Part shown: piece by piece, positions 9,252-18,290 of the stretch
How positions within the stretch are numbered: the first letter of the stretch is position 1
Layout of the letters: each line of letters begins with the position of its first letter
From: Advenella mandrilli
GTDB lineage: Bacteria > Pseudomonadota > Gammaproteobacteria > Burkholderiales > Burkholderiaceae_B
Reading direction: 5' to 3'
Assembly: GCF_016595155.1 (NCBI RefSeq)
Contig: NZ_JAENGP010000008.1
Coordinates: forward strand, 1 to 64,000
Length of the DNA: 64,000 nucleotides
Notes under the pieces: model-generated
Databases searched by the model: none
Seen by the model: the letters and a program-made list of their open reading frames with translations, nothing else
Told to the model about the DNA's origin: nothing
Program-made: the position numbers and the translations under genes

Positions 9252-10169
9252 TTAATGTGTAATGATTGTTGGTAGTCCTGCACGTGACAAAGCACCTTGT
9301 AATGGCTCGTCAGGAAGCAGGGTGGCCAGCCAGCGCCGGGCCTCAAGCAGTTTTTCAAGGTTAATACCGGTTTGCAGGCCATACTCTTCCAGCAGGAAAC
9401 AAAGATCTTCGGTAGCGATGTTACCGGTTGCGCCGGGGGCAAACGGGCAACCACCCAAGCCTCCCAAAGAGGCATCAAAGTGTCTGACACCAGCGTCCAG
9501 GGCAGCCAGTACGTTAGCCATACCCATGCCGCGCGTGTCATGAAAATGAGCGCCAACCGGCAGCTTGCCGAGTAGTTGACGCAGTTGGGTAAACAGGTTT
9601 CTGACTTGTCTGGGGCCCGCAAAACCAACCGTGTCTCCCAGTGCAATATGATCAACGCCGGCCTGTGCCATTTTGTCTGCAATATTCAGAACCGTCTTGC
9701 TTTCAATATGGCCCTCATAGGTACAGCCAAAAGAAGTGGCAATGGCACCGGTTATATGTGGCGGTTCCGGCTGTTGCTTGACCATTTCGATTAATCGTGC
9801 CACTGCAGCAAGCGCGTTTTCAAGCGTGGTACGGGCATTTTTTTGTGAATGCGTGGCACTGGCTGAAAGGACAAATACAATATTTTTAACTCCGGCCTCC
9901 AAGGCGCGCATGGCCCCTTTTTCATTCAGCACCAGTGCTGAAAGCAGCAACCTGGGGTTCAGTTGTCCCTGCTCGACCATTGTCTGTGCATCAAAAAATT
10001 GTGGAATCACATGCGCGGGAACAAACGAGGTGATTTCAAAGGCGCGAACACCTGCTTCAGACTCAACCTTGAGCCATTCTATTTTGTCTTGGGTGGTAAT
10101 GGTATCCAGGCTCTGAATGCCATCACGCAAACCGACTTCCCGAACGAAGACCTGATTGCTATCAGTCAT
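9252..10169 (-). CDS. HMG-CoA lyase family (TIM-barrel) acyl-CoA lyase
   Basis: A 305-residue metal-dependent lyase of the hydroxymethylglutaryl-CoA lyase family. The start VREVGLRDGIQSL contains the substrate-binding Arg-Asp pair, and VGAHFHDTRGMGMANVLAALDAG carries the metal-binding His-x-His. The loop GLGGCPFAPGATGN contains the catalytic cysteine. Such enzymes cleave 3-hydroxy-3-methylglutaryl-CoA or similar 3-hydroxyacyl-CoA esters to acetyl-CoA plus a keto acid. The gene overlaps the CaiB gene by four bases (ATGA), indicating translational coupling. The set fits a citramalyl-CoA or HMG-CoA-like cleavage, but the substrate is not proven. Confidence 0.88.
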   Translation of the reverse strand: MTDSNQVFVREVGLRDGIQSLDTITTQDKIEWLKVESEAGVRAFEITSFVPAHVIPQFFDAQTMVEQGQLNPRLLLSALVLNEKGAMRALEAGVKNIVFVLSASATHSQKNARTTLENALAAVARLIEMVKQQPEPPHITGAIATSFGCTYEGHIESKTVLNIADKMAQAGVDHIALGDTVGFAGPRQVRNLFTQLRQLLGKLPVGAHFHDTRGMGMANVLAALDAGVRHFDASLGGLGGCPFAPGATGNIATEDLCFLLEEYGLQTGINLEKLLEARRWLATLLPDEPLQGALSRAGLPTIITH

Positions 10170-11317
10170 GACAAACTCGCTTCAGTCAAGGGTTGTAGGG
10201 TAGGGGGCGAAAGCCGGATGGCAGGCCTTTGTCCGTCAAGGCGAATGGGCAGACCCATGAATTTCATGGCGGAATCGGGGACTTCCTGCATAACACCCAA
10301 GGCCTGAGCCTGTTCGCAGCCAAAGGCTTCAGCCGTGTCCTGTACCGGAGCACAAGGCACGTTGGCTTCACGCAATTTGGCAGTCCAATATTCGCGTGTT
10401 TGCTGGCTTAATTCATTCTGGATCAATTCATCAAGGATGTTTCGGTGGATGACGCGTTGCGGGTTATTGGCAAAACGTTCATCTTCAGTCCATTCGCTGT
10501 GGGCCAGCACTTTGCACAGCCTGGCAAACAGGCCGTTATTGCCTGCGGCAACCACCAGGTGTCCGTCAGCCGTCTGGTAGGCGCGGTAAGGCACAATGGT
10601 TGCCGCCCCTGATCCATGTCTGCCTGGAACCTGGCCGCTGGACATATGCTGGGCGCTGGCAACCTGCATCCAGCTTAAGGAGGTTTCGAAAAGGGAAACC
10701 TCAACATGAGCACCTTCCTGCATTTTCTCGCGTTGTAACAGGGCAGACAGAATGCCAATGGCGGCCCACATGCCAGTACCACAGTCAATGACTGAATAGC
10801 CCGTCCTGACCGGAGGCTGCCCCGGCTCACCGGTCACGCTCATTAAACCACCGTAGGCTTGCATCAGCGGGTCGTAACCAGGCAGGTCAGATAACGGACC
10901 ACCACTGCCAAAGGCACCCATATCACAGTAAATCAGCTCGGGTTTAGTGGCACGCAGGGTTTTTTCATCAAGGCCCAGGCCTTCCAGGACACCCGGTCTG
11001 AAGTTCTGGATAATGACATCCGCCTGCGCGATGAATTGTTTTCTGAGTTGTTCAACCTGTTGTTGATCCCTGAAATTGCAAATTTGGGATTGTTTGTTCC
11101 GGTTTAATGTCTGGAACATGGCCGAAGCACCTTCCCAGTCTGGCGGGCCCCAGTGACGGGCATCGTCACCCGCCGGTTTTTCAATCTTAATCACCGTGGC
11201 ACCCAAATCAGCCAGGATTTGGGCAGCAAATGGGGCAGCAACATTCTGCCCAATTTCAAAAACGGTGTAGCCTTGCAATGGCAATGGTTTAATGGTGTTC
11301 ATGGTGTTCATTTTCAT
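10166..11317 (-). CDS. CaiB/BaiF family CoA-transferase
   Basis: A 383-residue family III CoA-transferase. Landmarks are VFEIGQNVAAPFAAQILADLGA at the N-terminus, VIKIEKPAGDDARHWGPP, DVIIQNFRPGVLEGLGLD, and the central YDPLMQAYGGLMSVTGEPG with ICDMG, where the catalytic aspartate region lies. It would move CoA from a donor such as succinyl-CoA onto the free carboxylic acid, activating the substrate. Three in-frame ATG codons (11317, 11311 and 11302) could serve as start. It starts two bases after the enoyl-CoA hydratase stop and overlaps the lyase gene by four bases. Confidence 0.92.
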   Translation of the reverse strand: MKMNTMNTIKPLPLQGYTVFEIGQNVAAPFAAQILADLGATVIKIEKPAGDDARHWGPPDWEGASAMFQTLNRNKQSQICNFRDQQQVEQLRKQFIAQADVIIQNFRPGVLEGLGLDEKTLRATKPELIYCDMGAFGSGGPLSDLPGYDPLMQAYGGLMSVTGEPGQPPVRTGYSVIDCGTGMWAAIGILSALLQREKMQEGAHVEVSLFETSLSWMQVASAQHMSSGQVPGRHGSGAATIVPYRAYQTADGHLVVAAGNNGLFARLCKVLAHSEWTEDERFANNPQRVIHRNILDELIQNELSQQTREYWTAKLREANVPCAPVQDTAEAFGCEQAQALGVMQEVPDSAMKFMGLPIRLDGQRPAIRLSPPTLQPLTEASLS

Positions 11318-11319
11318 TC

Positions 11320-12114
11320 TTACCAGCCCTTGAAGTTGGGTTTGCGCTTTTCATTGAAGGCCAGAATGCCTTCTTTGCGATCCTGGCTGTGAACCATGCG
11401 TTGATACGTTTCAAGCTCAAACATCATGCCGGAATTCAGATCCATTTGTAATCCGTAGTGGATTGAGTGCTTTGCCTGCCTGATTGAAAGCGGGGCATTG
11501 GCGGCAATTTTTTGTGCGGCTTCAAGCGTTCTTGCAAGGACTTCATCTGGTTCGAAAACACGATTGACAACTCCCCATTCGCAAGCTTCATCGGCACTGA
11601 AAGGGCTTGCTGTCAGAATGATTTCCTTGGCACGGCGTTCACCAACGGCTCGTGGCAAGGTTTGCGTACCGGCTCCGCCGGGCATGATGCCCAGGGAAAC
11701 TTCAGTCAGAGCAAAACGAGCGTTGCGGGATGCATAGGCAAAATCACATTGCAACATCAATTCAAAGCCGCCACCAAAGGCGTGGCCATTGACGGCAGCC
11801 AGAATAGGCAGTGGACAGTTGAGAATTGAACGAAAAGTGCGTTCAAAAAGTTCATGTTGTAAAACCCATTGCTCTTCCGTCAGGGTTTTGCGTTCTTTTA
11901 AGTCTCCCCCGGCACAGAAGGCCTTGTCACCGGCGCCAGTGATAATGACACAGCGATATTTGCGGTGCTCAAGCTCCAGAGGATGAAATACATCATACAG
12001 TTCATGTCCGGTTTGGGTGTTGAATGCATTGGATACTTCCGGACGGTTTAGGGTGACCAGCAGAATCCCGGGAAACGGTTCTTCAACTTTTATGGTTTCG
12101 TAGGTTTTGTTCAT
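11320..12114 (-). CDS. Enoyl-CoA hydratase/isomerase family protein
   Basis: A 264-residue crotonase-fold enzyme. Visible are the oxyanion-hole segments AFCAGGDLKER and AAVNGHAFGGGFELMLQCDFAYA, followed by GIMPGGAGTQTLPRAVG. The glutamate positions usual for hydration are present (Glu in FGGGFEL and in FALTEVSLG). It would hydrate the unsaturated CoA ester made by the acyl-CoA dehydrogenase, giving a hydroxyacyl-CoA for the lyase two genes downstream. It follows the Bug-protein gene by nine bases and is the second gene of the operon. Substrate not determined. Confidence 0.9.
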   Translation of the reverse strand: MNKTYETIKVEEPFPGILLVTLNRPEVSNAFNTQTGHELYDVFHPLELEHRKYRCVIITGAGDKAFCAGGDLKERKTLTEEQWVLQHELFERTFRSILNCPLPILAAVNGHAFGGGFELMLQCDFAYASRNARFALTEVSLGIMPGGAGTQTLPRAVGERRAKEIILTASPFSADEACEWGVVNRVFEPDEVLARTLEAAQKIAANAPLSIRQAKHSIHYGLQMDLNSGMMFELETYQRMVHSQDRKEGILAFNEKRKPNFKGW

Positions 12115-12123
12115 GATTTATCC

Positions 12124-13110
12124 TTATTGATCGGGGCTGATACCCAGCATTTTTGCGGCCGATTTCCAGCGGTTGAGATCTTCTTTGACGAATTCATCAA
12201 ATTTTTCAGGTGTTTCCGAACCAATCGCCTGTAATCCGGATGCATTAAAGCGTTCAATGACGGGTTGGGTTTTAAGCGCGATCTGCATTTTTTCGTGTAA
12301 AGATTTGATGACTTCCGGTGGTGTGTTTGCCGGTGCAAAGGCACCCATCCAGCCCTGGGAGGTAAAGTTTTTCAATCCCTCTACATTGGTTTCTGCAATG
12401 GAAGGTGTGTCAGGCATCAGGGGGGAGCGCTGCGGGATAGTGACGGCCAGGCCTTTTGCCGCACCGGCTTCAATTTGCCGGATAGCGGAGGCATTGCCAT
12501 CAAAAAGAATTTGTATCCTGCCACCAATCAAGTCTTGAATAGCCTGGGTACTGCCTTTGTAAGGAATCTCCTTGATGTCAATGTCTGCGGCTTCCTTGAA
12601 AAGTTCAGTGGTTAATTGGCTGATCGTACCGGCACCCAATGAGCCGTAGTTCAGTTTTCCCGGATTGGCTTTTGCATAATCAATAAGCTCTTGCATGGTA
12701 TTGAAAGGGGCATCCTTGTTGGCAAGGACGACCATGGGCCCCTGTGCCAGCAGGCTAATTGGCTCTAGATCTTTCAGAGGATCATAAGACAGTTTTTTGG
12801 TGACTGGAATAATACTGATTGGAGACAGTGACGTAATGGTTATGGTGTAACCGTCGGGTTTGCTTCGGGTAAGCTGTTCAACCCCAATCGTGCCGCCGGC
12901 ACCACCTTTGTTTTCAACAATGAATGTTTGGCCAAATGCCTGTTCAAGCTGCTGGGCCATCGTGCGGCCCACCAGATCGGCAGAATTGCCGGGCGGGAAG
13001 GTCACAATCGTGCTGACCGGTTTTTCAGGGTAAGCGGCTATTGCCACACCTGTAAGGGAAATCAATCCTGCAACAGCAAAACAGTTTTTTATCTGTTTGG
13101 GAAAATTCAT
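12124..13110 (-). CDS. Bug/TctC-type periplasmic solute-binding protein (module A)
   Basis: A 328-residue Bug-family binding protein with a signal peptide (about residues 1-26, ending near TGVAIAAYP). The ligand-loop signatures STIVTFPPGNSADLVGRTMAQ and GTIGVEQLTRSKPDGYTI are clear, followed by EIPYKGSTQAIQDLIGGRI. Such proteins bind carboxylates for tripartite TctABC transport or signalling. ATG 13110 is chosen over 13143 because GGAGACACAC lies just upstream and a proper signal peptide follows. It is the first gene of the minus-strand operon and is divergent from the IclR regulator 105 bases away, so its ligand is probably the operon's substrate (inference). Confidence 0.92.
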   Translation of the reverse strand: MNFPKQIKNCFAVAGLISLTGVAIAAYPEKPVSTIVTFPPGNSADLVGRTMAQQLEQAFGQTFIVENKGGAGGTIGVEQLTRSKPDGYTITITSLSPISIIPVTKKLSYDPLKDLEPISLLAQGPMVVLANKDAPFNTMQELIDYAKANPGKLNYGSLGAGTISQLTTELFKEAADIDIKEIPYKGSTQAIQDLIGGRIQILFDGNASAIRQIEAGAAKGLAVTIPQRSPLMPDTPSIAETNVEGLKNFTSQGWMGAFAPANTPPEVIKSLHEKMQIALKTQPVIERFNASGLQAIGSETPEKFDEFVKEDLNRWKSAAKMLGISPDQ

Positions 13111-13215
13111 GTGTGTCTCCTCAGTGTTAGTTATTTGGCGCAATGTCTTGTTTTGGGTTGCGTGAATGTATTATTATGCTAAAAGATGAACTAGTAAACA
13201 AAAGGAATCCACAAT

Positions 13216-14013
13216 ATGGACTATAGCGATAATAAAAAAGAAGTAGGGGGTACACAAAGTATTGGCCGGGCAACCGAAATCCTGCGTGTTATTGCCGCCT
13301 CGGATGGGGTGGGGTTTGGATTGGGAGAAATAGCAGAAAGGTCTGGCATTGAAAGACCCACTGCTCATCGAATTTTGCGACGACTGACGGCAGAGTCCAT
13401 GCTGGTGCAGAACCCATTGACTCGCAATTACCATCTTGGCCCGCTTTTGTATGAACTTGGTCTTGCTGCCAGTTCATCAGTACCAGCCCAGCAACTGTGT
13501 AAAGAAGCGCTGCAGGAGCTGTCGGAGATTACCGGTGATAGTGCTTTTTTAACGGTTAGAAGTGGTCATGACGTAGTTTGTTTGGACCGCGCTGAAGGGC
13601 ATTTTCCTATTCGTGTGTTGAACCTAGGCGTAGGGCAGCGGCGTCCGTTGGGTTGCGGGGCTGGTAGCATCGCTTTGTTAAGCACTCTGACCGATGAGCA
13701 AGTGGAAAAAATCCTGTTGAAAAATTCCACTTTGTTAGCCGCGCGCGCAGAGCCGCCTATAAATGAGTTTATGAAGATTGTTGCACAGGCGAGAACGCAG
13801 GGGTATGCCATCAAGGATGCGCCCGATCTGCCAGTTCGCTCACTGTCAATGCCGCTCAGGGACGCTTATGGCAATGGAATTTGTGCCTTGAGTGTATCGA
13901 CATTGACCGTACGCGAGGAACAGAACCACGACAAAATGGTAGGGGCTTTGAAGCGGATGACAGAAACGCTGGCCCTGAAAATCCGCGGTTCAATAATGTT
14001 TAAAGACGTTTAG
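13216..14013 (+). CDS. IclR-family transcriptional regulator
   Basis: A 265-residue IclR-type regulator. The winged helix-turn-helix spans about residues 15-75, with LGEIAERSGIERPTAHRILRRL as recognition helices. The effector-binding domain follows, including FLTVRSGHDVVCLDRAEG and the C-terminal GNGICALSVSTL. It is transcribed away from the catabolic operon beginning at 13110, across a 105-base gap. This is the classic place for a local regulator of that operon. AAAGGAATCC lies about ten bases before the ATG. The inducer is unknown but is probably the Bug ligand or a pathway intermediate. Confidence 0.9.
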   Translation: MDYSDNKKEVGGTQSIGRATEILRVIAASDGVGFGLGEIAERSGIERPTAHRILRRLTAESMLVQNPLTRNYHLGPLLYELGLAASSSVPAQQLCKEALQELSEITGDSAFLTVRSGHDVVCLDRAEGHFPIRVLNLGVGQRRPLGCGAGSIALLSTLTDEQVEKILLKNSTLLAARAEPPINEFMKIVAQARTQGYAIKDAPDLPVRSLSMPLRDAYGNGICALSVSTLTVREEQNHDKMVGALKRMTETLALKIRGSIMFKDV

Positions 14014-14049
14014 TTGCAAGACGTCTTTATGGGTTATGAAAACTCCCCC

Positions 14050-14463
14050 TCATTCACTCAATCTGAAAACTGGCATTTTCCTGCCTTCTTTCATGCGTTG
14101 GAAGGCTACCGTTACGAGCGATCCAATTTTCAGCTGGTTAATATCCGCATCAATAATATTGCTCATGATGATGGGGCCTTCGTTTAACTGAACATAGGCC
14201 AGCGTGTAAGGAGGATTTGCTTTTTCAATATGGCTGAAAGCATACAAAGAGCCCTGTCCGCTTGCGTTTAGCCAAGCCGTATTTGCACTGCCGCACAAGG
14301 GGCAAACCATACGCGGATACCAATGTGGTTTGCCGCAATCGTGACAGGTTTTTAGCAAGAGTTCATCTTTTTCCGCCGCTTCCCAAAAGGGTTTGGTTTC
14401 CGGGTAAGCATTGGCATATGCATCGGAAAGAAAGTCCAGGGTTTTATTATCCAGATTATCCAT
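14050..14463 (-). CDS. Zn-ribbon/OB-fold protein (DUF35 family), thiolase partner
   Basis: A 137-residue protein with an N-terminal helix containing PFWEAAEKDELLLKTC, then a rubredoxin-like zinc ribbon (CHDCG ... CPLCG, about residues 40-58). An OB-fold domain ends in VTVAFQRMKEGRKMPVF. DUF35 proteins bind acyl-CoA and work as subunits of SCP2-type thiolases, acyl-CoA hydratases or steroid side-chain retro-aldolases. Its start lies two bases after the thiolase stop, which strongly suggests a heteromer with that thiolase. It is the last gene of module B. Confidence 0.9.
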   Translation of the reverse strand: MDNLDNKTLDFLSDAYANAYPETKPFWEAAEKDELLLKTCHDCGKPHWYPRMVCPLCGSANTAWLNASGQGSLYAFSHIEKANPPYTLAYVQLNEGPIIMSNIIDADINQLKIGSLVTVAFQRMKEGRKMPVFRLSE

Positions 14464-14465
14464 AT

Positions 14466-15635
14466 TTATTCTCTTCCTAAAATAAGGGTGGCATGGGCAT
14501 GACCTTCACCAACCACAAGGCCTGGGCCGGCTGCCAGTGCGATATCACAATTTTTTACCTGTACGGCCGGGTGAGCTTCTTCACGCAGTTGGCGTACCGC
14601 TTCAATCACTTTGGTAATACCACCGCGATTGGAGGGGTGGTTGTTGCACAGGCCACCGCCATCCGTATTCCAGGGTAGTTTGCCGGTGCCGGATATTAAA
14701 TTGCCTTCGGCCACAAACTGGCCTGCCTGGCCTTTTTTGCAGAAACCCAAGTCTTCAAGCTGCATAAGAACCATAATCGTAAAATTGTCGTAAATAGAGG
14801 CGTATTTAATATCATTGGGGGTAACGCCTGCCTCGGCAAAGGCTTCAGGGCCGGTTTTGATAGCGCCTGTTTCCGTGGGAGCAATATAGCCGCCATGGCT
14901 GGTTTTGATGGTTTGGCTGGCACCCATGACTTTTACTAAAGGTCGCTTAAGTGATTTGGCAATGTCAGGCGTAGTAACAATAAGCGCGCCACCGCCATCG
15001 GTAATGACGCAGCAGTCAAGCCGGTGCAAGGGGGGCGCAATAATGGGTGAGTTAATGACATCGTCAATCGTGACTACTTTTTTAAGCAGGGCATTTTCAT
15101 TATATTGGGCATGATGCGAGGCGGCAACCTTGATGGCGGCCAGCTGTTCGGCGGTGGTGCCATACTCGTGCATATGCCGTTGGGTGATCATGCCATAAAT
15201 GCCGGTAATGGTGGGTTTATAAGGCAAGTCCCACGGGGTTTCCGGCCGTTCGGGGCCTAGTATCCGGGGGGCAGTACCGGTTGCCACACCAGTGCTTTTG
15301 GGTTTGCCCGCCAGCGTAATCAGGGCAACCCGGCATTTTCCGGCAGCAATGGCTTGTGCCGCACGTTCTACATGCGCAATATAAGAGCATCCGCCAATTT
15401 CCGTGCCGTCCAGCCAGCTCAGGTTAAGGTTAAGATACTCAGCCATGGAAATCGGGCTGCCGCCAGGAACGTCACCGGCGCAAAAGTAGCCGTCTACATC
15501 CTTTAATTCCAGCCCGGCATCCTGCAAGGCACCCAGCGCGCTTTCTGCGTGAAGTTGGGCAACAGATTTATCGGGTGCAAACCGGGTGGGGTGCTCATAA
15601 GCGCCAACAATATAGGCCTTATTTTTGATAGTCAT
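14466..15635 (-). CDS. Thiolase family protein (SCP2/lipid-transfer type)
   Basis: A 389-residue thiolase-fold protein of the SCPx/lipid-transfer branch. The N-terminal part has IVGAYEHPTRF and the candidate nucleophilic cysteine in EIGGCSYIAHVERAAQAI. The C-terminal half has DNFTIMVLMQLEDLGF, NTDGGGLCNNHPSNRGG with a catalytic-type histidine, and a terminal GEGHAHATLIL. It either cleaves a 3-oxoacyl-CoA with CoA or, with the DUF35 subunit encoded two bases downstream, acts as a retro-aldolase. Upstream in the operon are a Bug protein and an acyl-CoA synthetase, suggesting degradation of an imported carboxylic acid. Confidence 0.9.
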   Translation of the reverse strand: MTIKNKAYIVGAYEHPTRFAPDKSVAQLHAESALGALQDAGLELKDVDGYFCAGDVPGGSPISMAEYLNLNLSWLDGTEIGGCSYIAHVERAAQAIAAGKCRVALITLAGKPKSTGVATGTAPRILGPERPETPWDLPYKPTITGIYGMITQRHMHEYGTTAEQLAAIKVAASHHAQYNENALLKKVVTIDDVINSPIIAPPLHRLDCCVITDGGGALIVTTPDIAKSLKRPLVKVMGASQTIKTSHGGYIAPTETGAIKTGPEAFAEAGVTPNDIKYASIYDNFTIMVLMQLEDLGFCKKGQAGQFVAEGNLISGTGKLPWNTDGGGLCNNHPSNRGGITKVIEAVRQLREEAHPAVQVKNCDIALAAGPGLVVGEGHAHATLILGRE

Positions 15636-15659
15636 TACAAACTCCGAGTGAGTGGATTT

Positions 15660-16643
15660 TTACATTTTAGGAATCTTGGCTGCGCGAATGACATTGCCCC
15701 ATTTTTCATATTCATTCTTTACAAAAGTTGCGGTTTCTTCCGGTGTATAAATAACAGGGATGACTGAGGCCGTATCTAATGTTTTACGCAAGTCGGTGTT
15801 TTCCTGAGAGGCATTGATCAGCGCGTTCAGTTTTTGTGTGGTGGCAGGTGGTGTGTTTTTAGGCGCAAAGGCTGCCAGCCAGCCAACCACCTCGAATCCG
15901 GGTACACCAGATTCCGCTATAGTGGGAACATTGGGTAATTCAGTGTTGCGTTTGGCTGTTGTGACGGCCAGGGCTTTTACCTTGCCCGATTTTGTCTGGC
16001 TGACTGCAGCACCAATATTGGTAAACATGAAATCAACGTGGCCACCGATTAAGGCCGACATGGCTTCAGAAGGACCACCGAACGGAATATGCGTGTATTG
16101 AATGTCCTTGACCTCAATTTTGAGTAATTCAGCGGCAAGATGCGCAGAACTGCCAATACTGCCCGATGCATAATTAAGTTCGTTTTTGCTGTTTCTGATG
16201 TAGTCAAGAAACTCCTCAAAGGTATTAGCCGGGAAATCCTGCTTCACAAGCAGTACATTTCCGTTCAGGCCAAACATGGCAATGGGCTGAAAATCTTCAA
16301 GTGGATTATAAGGCGATTTTTCCATCATTTGCGGTGTAATGGCATGGGTAACATTGGTGCCAAGCAATAGGGTGTAGCCATCTGGGCTTGATTTGGCTAC
16401 ATGATTGGCACCAATGGTGGCCCCGGCTCCTGGCCGATTTTCTACAATAACAGGTTGTTTAAGGGAACCGGAGAGTTGTTTGGCAAAAGTGCGGGCGGTC
16501 AGGTCAGTAACACCACCTGCTGCAAATGGAACGGTTAAATGGATTGATTTGTTGGGGTATTCAGAGGCCGCATGGGTGGTGGCGCTTAAGGCTCCCATGG
16601 AAATGCAACCGGCTACGATTAAAAGTTTTTTTAACATCATCAT
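15660..16643 (-). CDS. Bug/TctC-type periplasmic solute-binding protein (module B)
   Basis: A 327-residue binding protein with an N-terminal signal peptide (MMMLKKLL ... ATTHAASE, about 28 residues). The loop motif LTVPFAAGGVTDLTARTFAK is followed by ATIGANHVAKSSPDGYTLL and THIPFGGPSEAMSALIGGHV. Three ATG codons stand in a row; the first (16643) is taken because AAGGAGACA ends directly before it. It lies between the acyl-CoA synthetase (57-base gap) and thiolase (24-base gap) genes, so its ligand is likely the acid activated by that synthetase (inference). Confidence 0.92.
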   Translation of the reverse strand: MMMLKKLLIVAGCISMGALSATTHAASEYPNKSIHLTVPFAAGGVTDLTARTFAKQLSGSLKQPVIVENRPGAGATIGANHVAKSSPDGYTLLLGTNVTHAITPQMMEKSPYNPLEDFQPIAMFGLNGNVLLVKQDFPANTFEEFLDYIRNSKNELNYASGSIGSSAHLAAELLKIEVKDIQYTHIPFGGPSEAMSALIGGHVDFMFTNIGAAVSQTKSGKVKALAVTTAKRNTELPNVPTIAESGVPGFEVVGWLAAFAPKNTPPATTQKLNALINASQENTDLRKTLDTASVIPVIYTPEETATFVKNEYEKWGNVIRAAKIPKM

Positions 16644-16700
16644 TGTCTCCTTGTGTTATGCATGTCGAATGACTGTCTGCATTTTTATCGTCTTACAGGC

Positions 16701-18272
16701 CTAGCTAACCATTCTGTCCTGCTGGTTCCAGAACTTGCTGCGAATGGTTTTTTTATCAATCTTTCCCAGTGACGTTAAGGGAAGCTGTTCTTCAAAGAAG
16801 ATGGCTTTAGGAGTATTTACCGGTCCTTTTTCCTTCAGTACAAAATCAATCAGTTCTTTTTCACTTGGTGTGATGCCTGGTTTTAAAACAACGATTGCGG
16901 TGACTTCTTCCCCCCATTTTTCATGGGGTACGCCAATAACGGCAGACATGGCAATGGCAGGGTGTGTGGCAAGGCAATTTTCAATTTCACTGGGGTAAAC
17001 ATTAAAACCACCTGAAATAATCATATCTTTGGCGCGGTCAACGATGTACAGGTAACCTTGTTCGTCTTGTCGGGCCATGTCGCCGGTATGCAGCCATTGT
17101 CCTGCAAAGACTTTTTCATTTTCTTCAGGGCGATTCAGATAACCGTCCATAACCAGCGGTCCGCGAACACAAATTTCACCAATTTCTCCTGCTGGGACCT
17201 CATTCAAATCCGCGTCCAGCAATTTGACCGTATTGCCAGGAATTACGCGGCCGCAGGAACGAAGCAAATGGGGGCGGGACGGGTCATGATCTTCCTTGCG
17301 TAAGTAGCTGATCATCATAGGGGCTTCGGCCTGGCCATAGAGTTGGCCGAAAACCGGGCCAATTTTCTGCAAGGCTTCAAGCAAGCGTGCAGGTGCCATG
17401 GGTGAAGCACCATATAAGATGAACTCAAGGCTGGACAGGTCTGTCTGCGCCAGTTGTGGAGAGTCAAGCAGAGTATAAATTTGGGTGGGCACCATGAAGG
17501 TGGCATTGATTTGGTGCTGCGTCACATATTGCATGAAGGTATCTGCCGAGTATTTATCAAGCAGATGCATGGTGCCACCACGTAGGAAAATAGGCAGTAC
17601 AAATGAACCGGCAGCATGCGAGATGGGCGTAGTCGCTAAAAAACGTATATTTTGTGGCCAATCATAATAGGCGAGCTGGTAATTCACCATGGTGACCGCG
17701 GTGCGGTGGGTTTGCAAAATTCCTTTTGAGCGACCGGTTGTGCCGCCTGAATATGAAATTTTTGTAAAGTCTTCAGGCTGTGCATCAATACTTATTGGTT
17801 CAGGGCTCATTGATAAGGCTTGTTGCAGTAGGCCAGCATCGATGGAAGAAGGCTCCAGGGTAAGTACTTGTTGAACTATTTTTTGTTGATGCAGGGCTTG
17901 TGTGCGTTCTGGAAATTTACCGGCATCAGCAATAAGCATACGTACCTGGGCGTCTTGTAAAACAAAACAATGATCGCTTTCCGAGGCCATGGGGTGCAGG
18001 GAAATATAACGTAACCCCATTAATTGAACGGCAATTAATGTTAGTAAAGAATCAATGCTGTTGCTTAGCAGCAAAGCGACAGTATCCTGGCGTTTCATGC
18101 CTTTATGCTGAAGAAGTCGGGCAATTTGAAATGATTTTGTGGCAACTTCCCGGTAGGTAAGCTGCTGTTTTGTATCTACCAGGGCAATGCGGTCCGGAAA
18201 AGCCTTGAACGCAGAAAGAAAAAGCTCGGGTACGGTGGTGGTGCTGTATAGGGTTTGATCGGTATGTTGCAT
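16701..18272 (-). CDS. AMP-dependent acyl-CoA synthetase/ligase
   Basis: A 523-residue adenylate-forming enzyme that would activate a carboxylic acid to its CoA ester through an acyl-AMP. The ATP-binding loop is ISYSGGTTGRSKGILQTH (about residues 190-207). Then come YGQAEAPMM, the hinge region HTGDMARQDEQGYLYIVDR, and KDMIISGGFNVYPSEIE, with the catalytic lysine in LTSLGKIDKK near the C-terminus. Acid specificity cannot be read from the sequence. It is the promoter-proximal gene of module B and is divergent from a TetR-type regulator. Confidence 0.92.
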   Translation of the reverse strand: MQHTDQTLYSTTTVPELFLSAFKAFPDRIALVDTKQQLTYREVATKSFQIARLLQHKGMKRQDTVALLLSNSIDSLLTLIAVQLMGLRYISLHPMASESDHCFVLQDAQVRMLIADAGKFPERTQALHQQKIVQQVLTLEPSSIDAGLLQQALSMSPEPISIDAQPEDFTKISYSGGTTGRSKGILQTHRTAVTMVNYQLAYYDWPQNIRFLATTPISHAAGSFVLPIFLRGGTMHLLDKYSADTFMQYVTQHQINATFMVPTQIYTLLDSPQLAQTDLSSLEFILYGASPMAPARLLEALQKIGPVFGQLYGQAEAPMMISYLRKEDHDPSRPHLLRSCGRVIPGNTVKLLDADLNEVPAGEIGEICVRGPLVMDGYLNRPEENEKVFAGQWLHTGDMARQDEQGYLYIVDRAKDMIISGGFNVYPSEIENCLATHPAIAMSAVIGVPHEKWGEEVTAIVVLKPGITPSEKELIDFVLKEKGPVNTPKAIFFEEQLPLTSLGKIDKKTIRSKFWNQQDRMVS

Positions 18273-18290
18273 GAATTGTCTCTATTTGTT

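Noticed and set aside
14001-14029. Inverted repeat TAAAGACG / CGTCTTTA over the IclR stop codon
   Set aside because: A short eight-base stem with no T-run; could be chance, not listed as a terminator.
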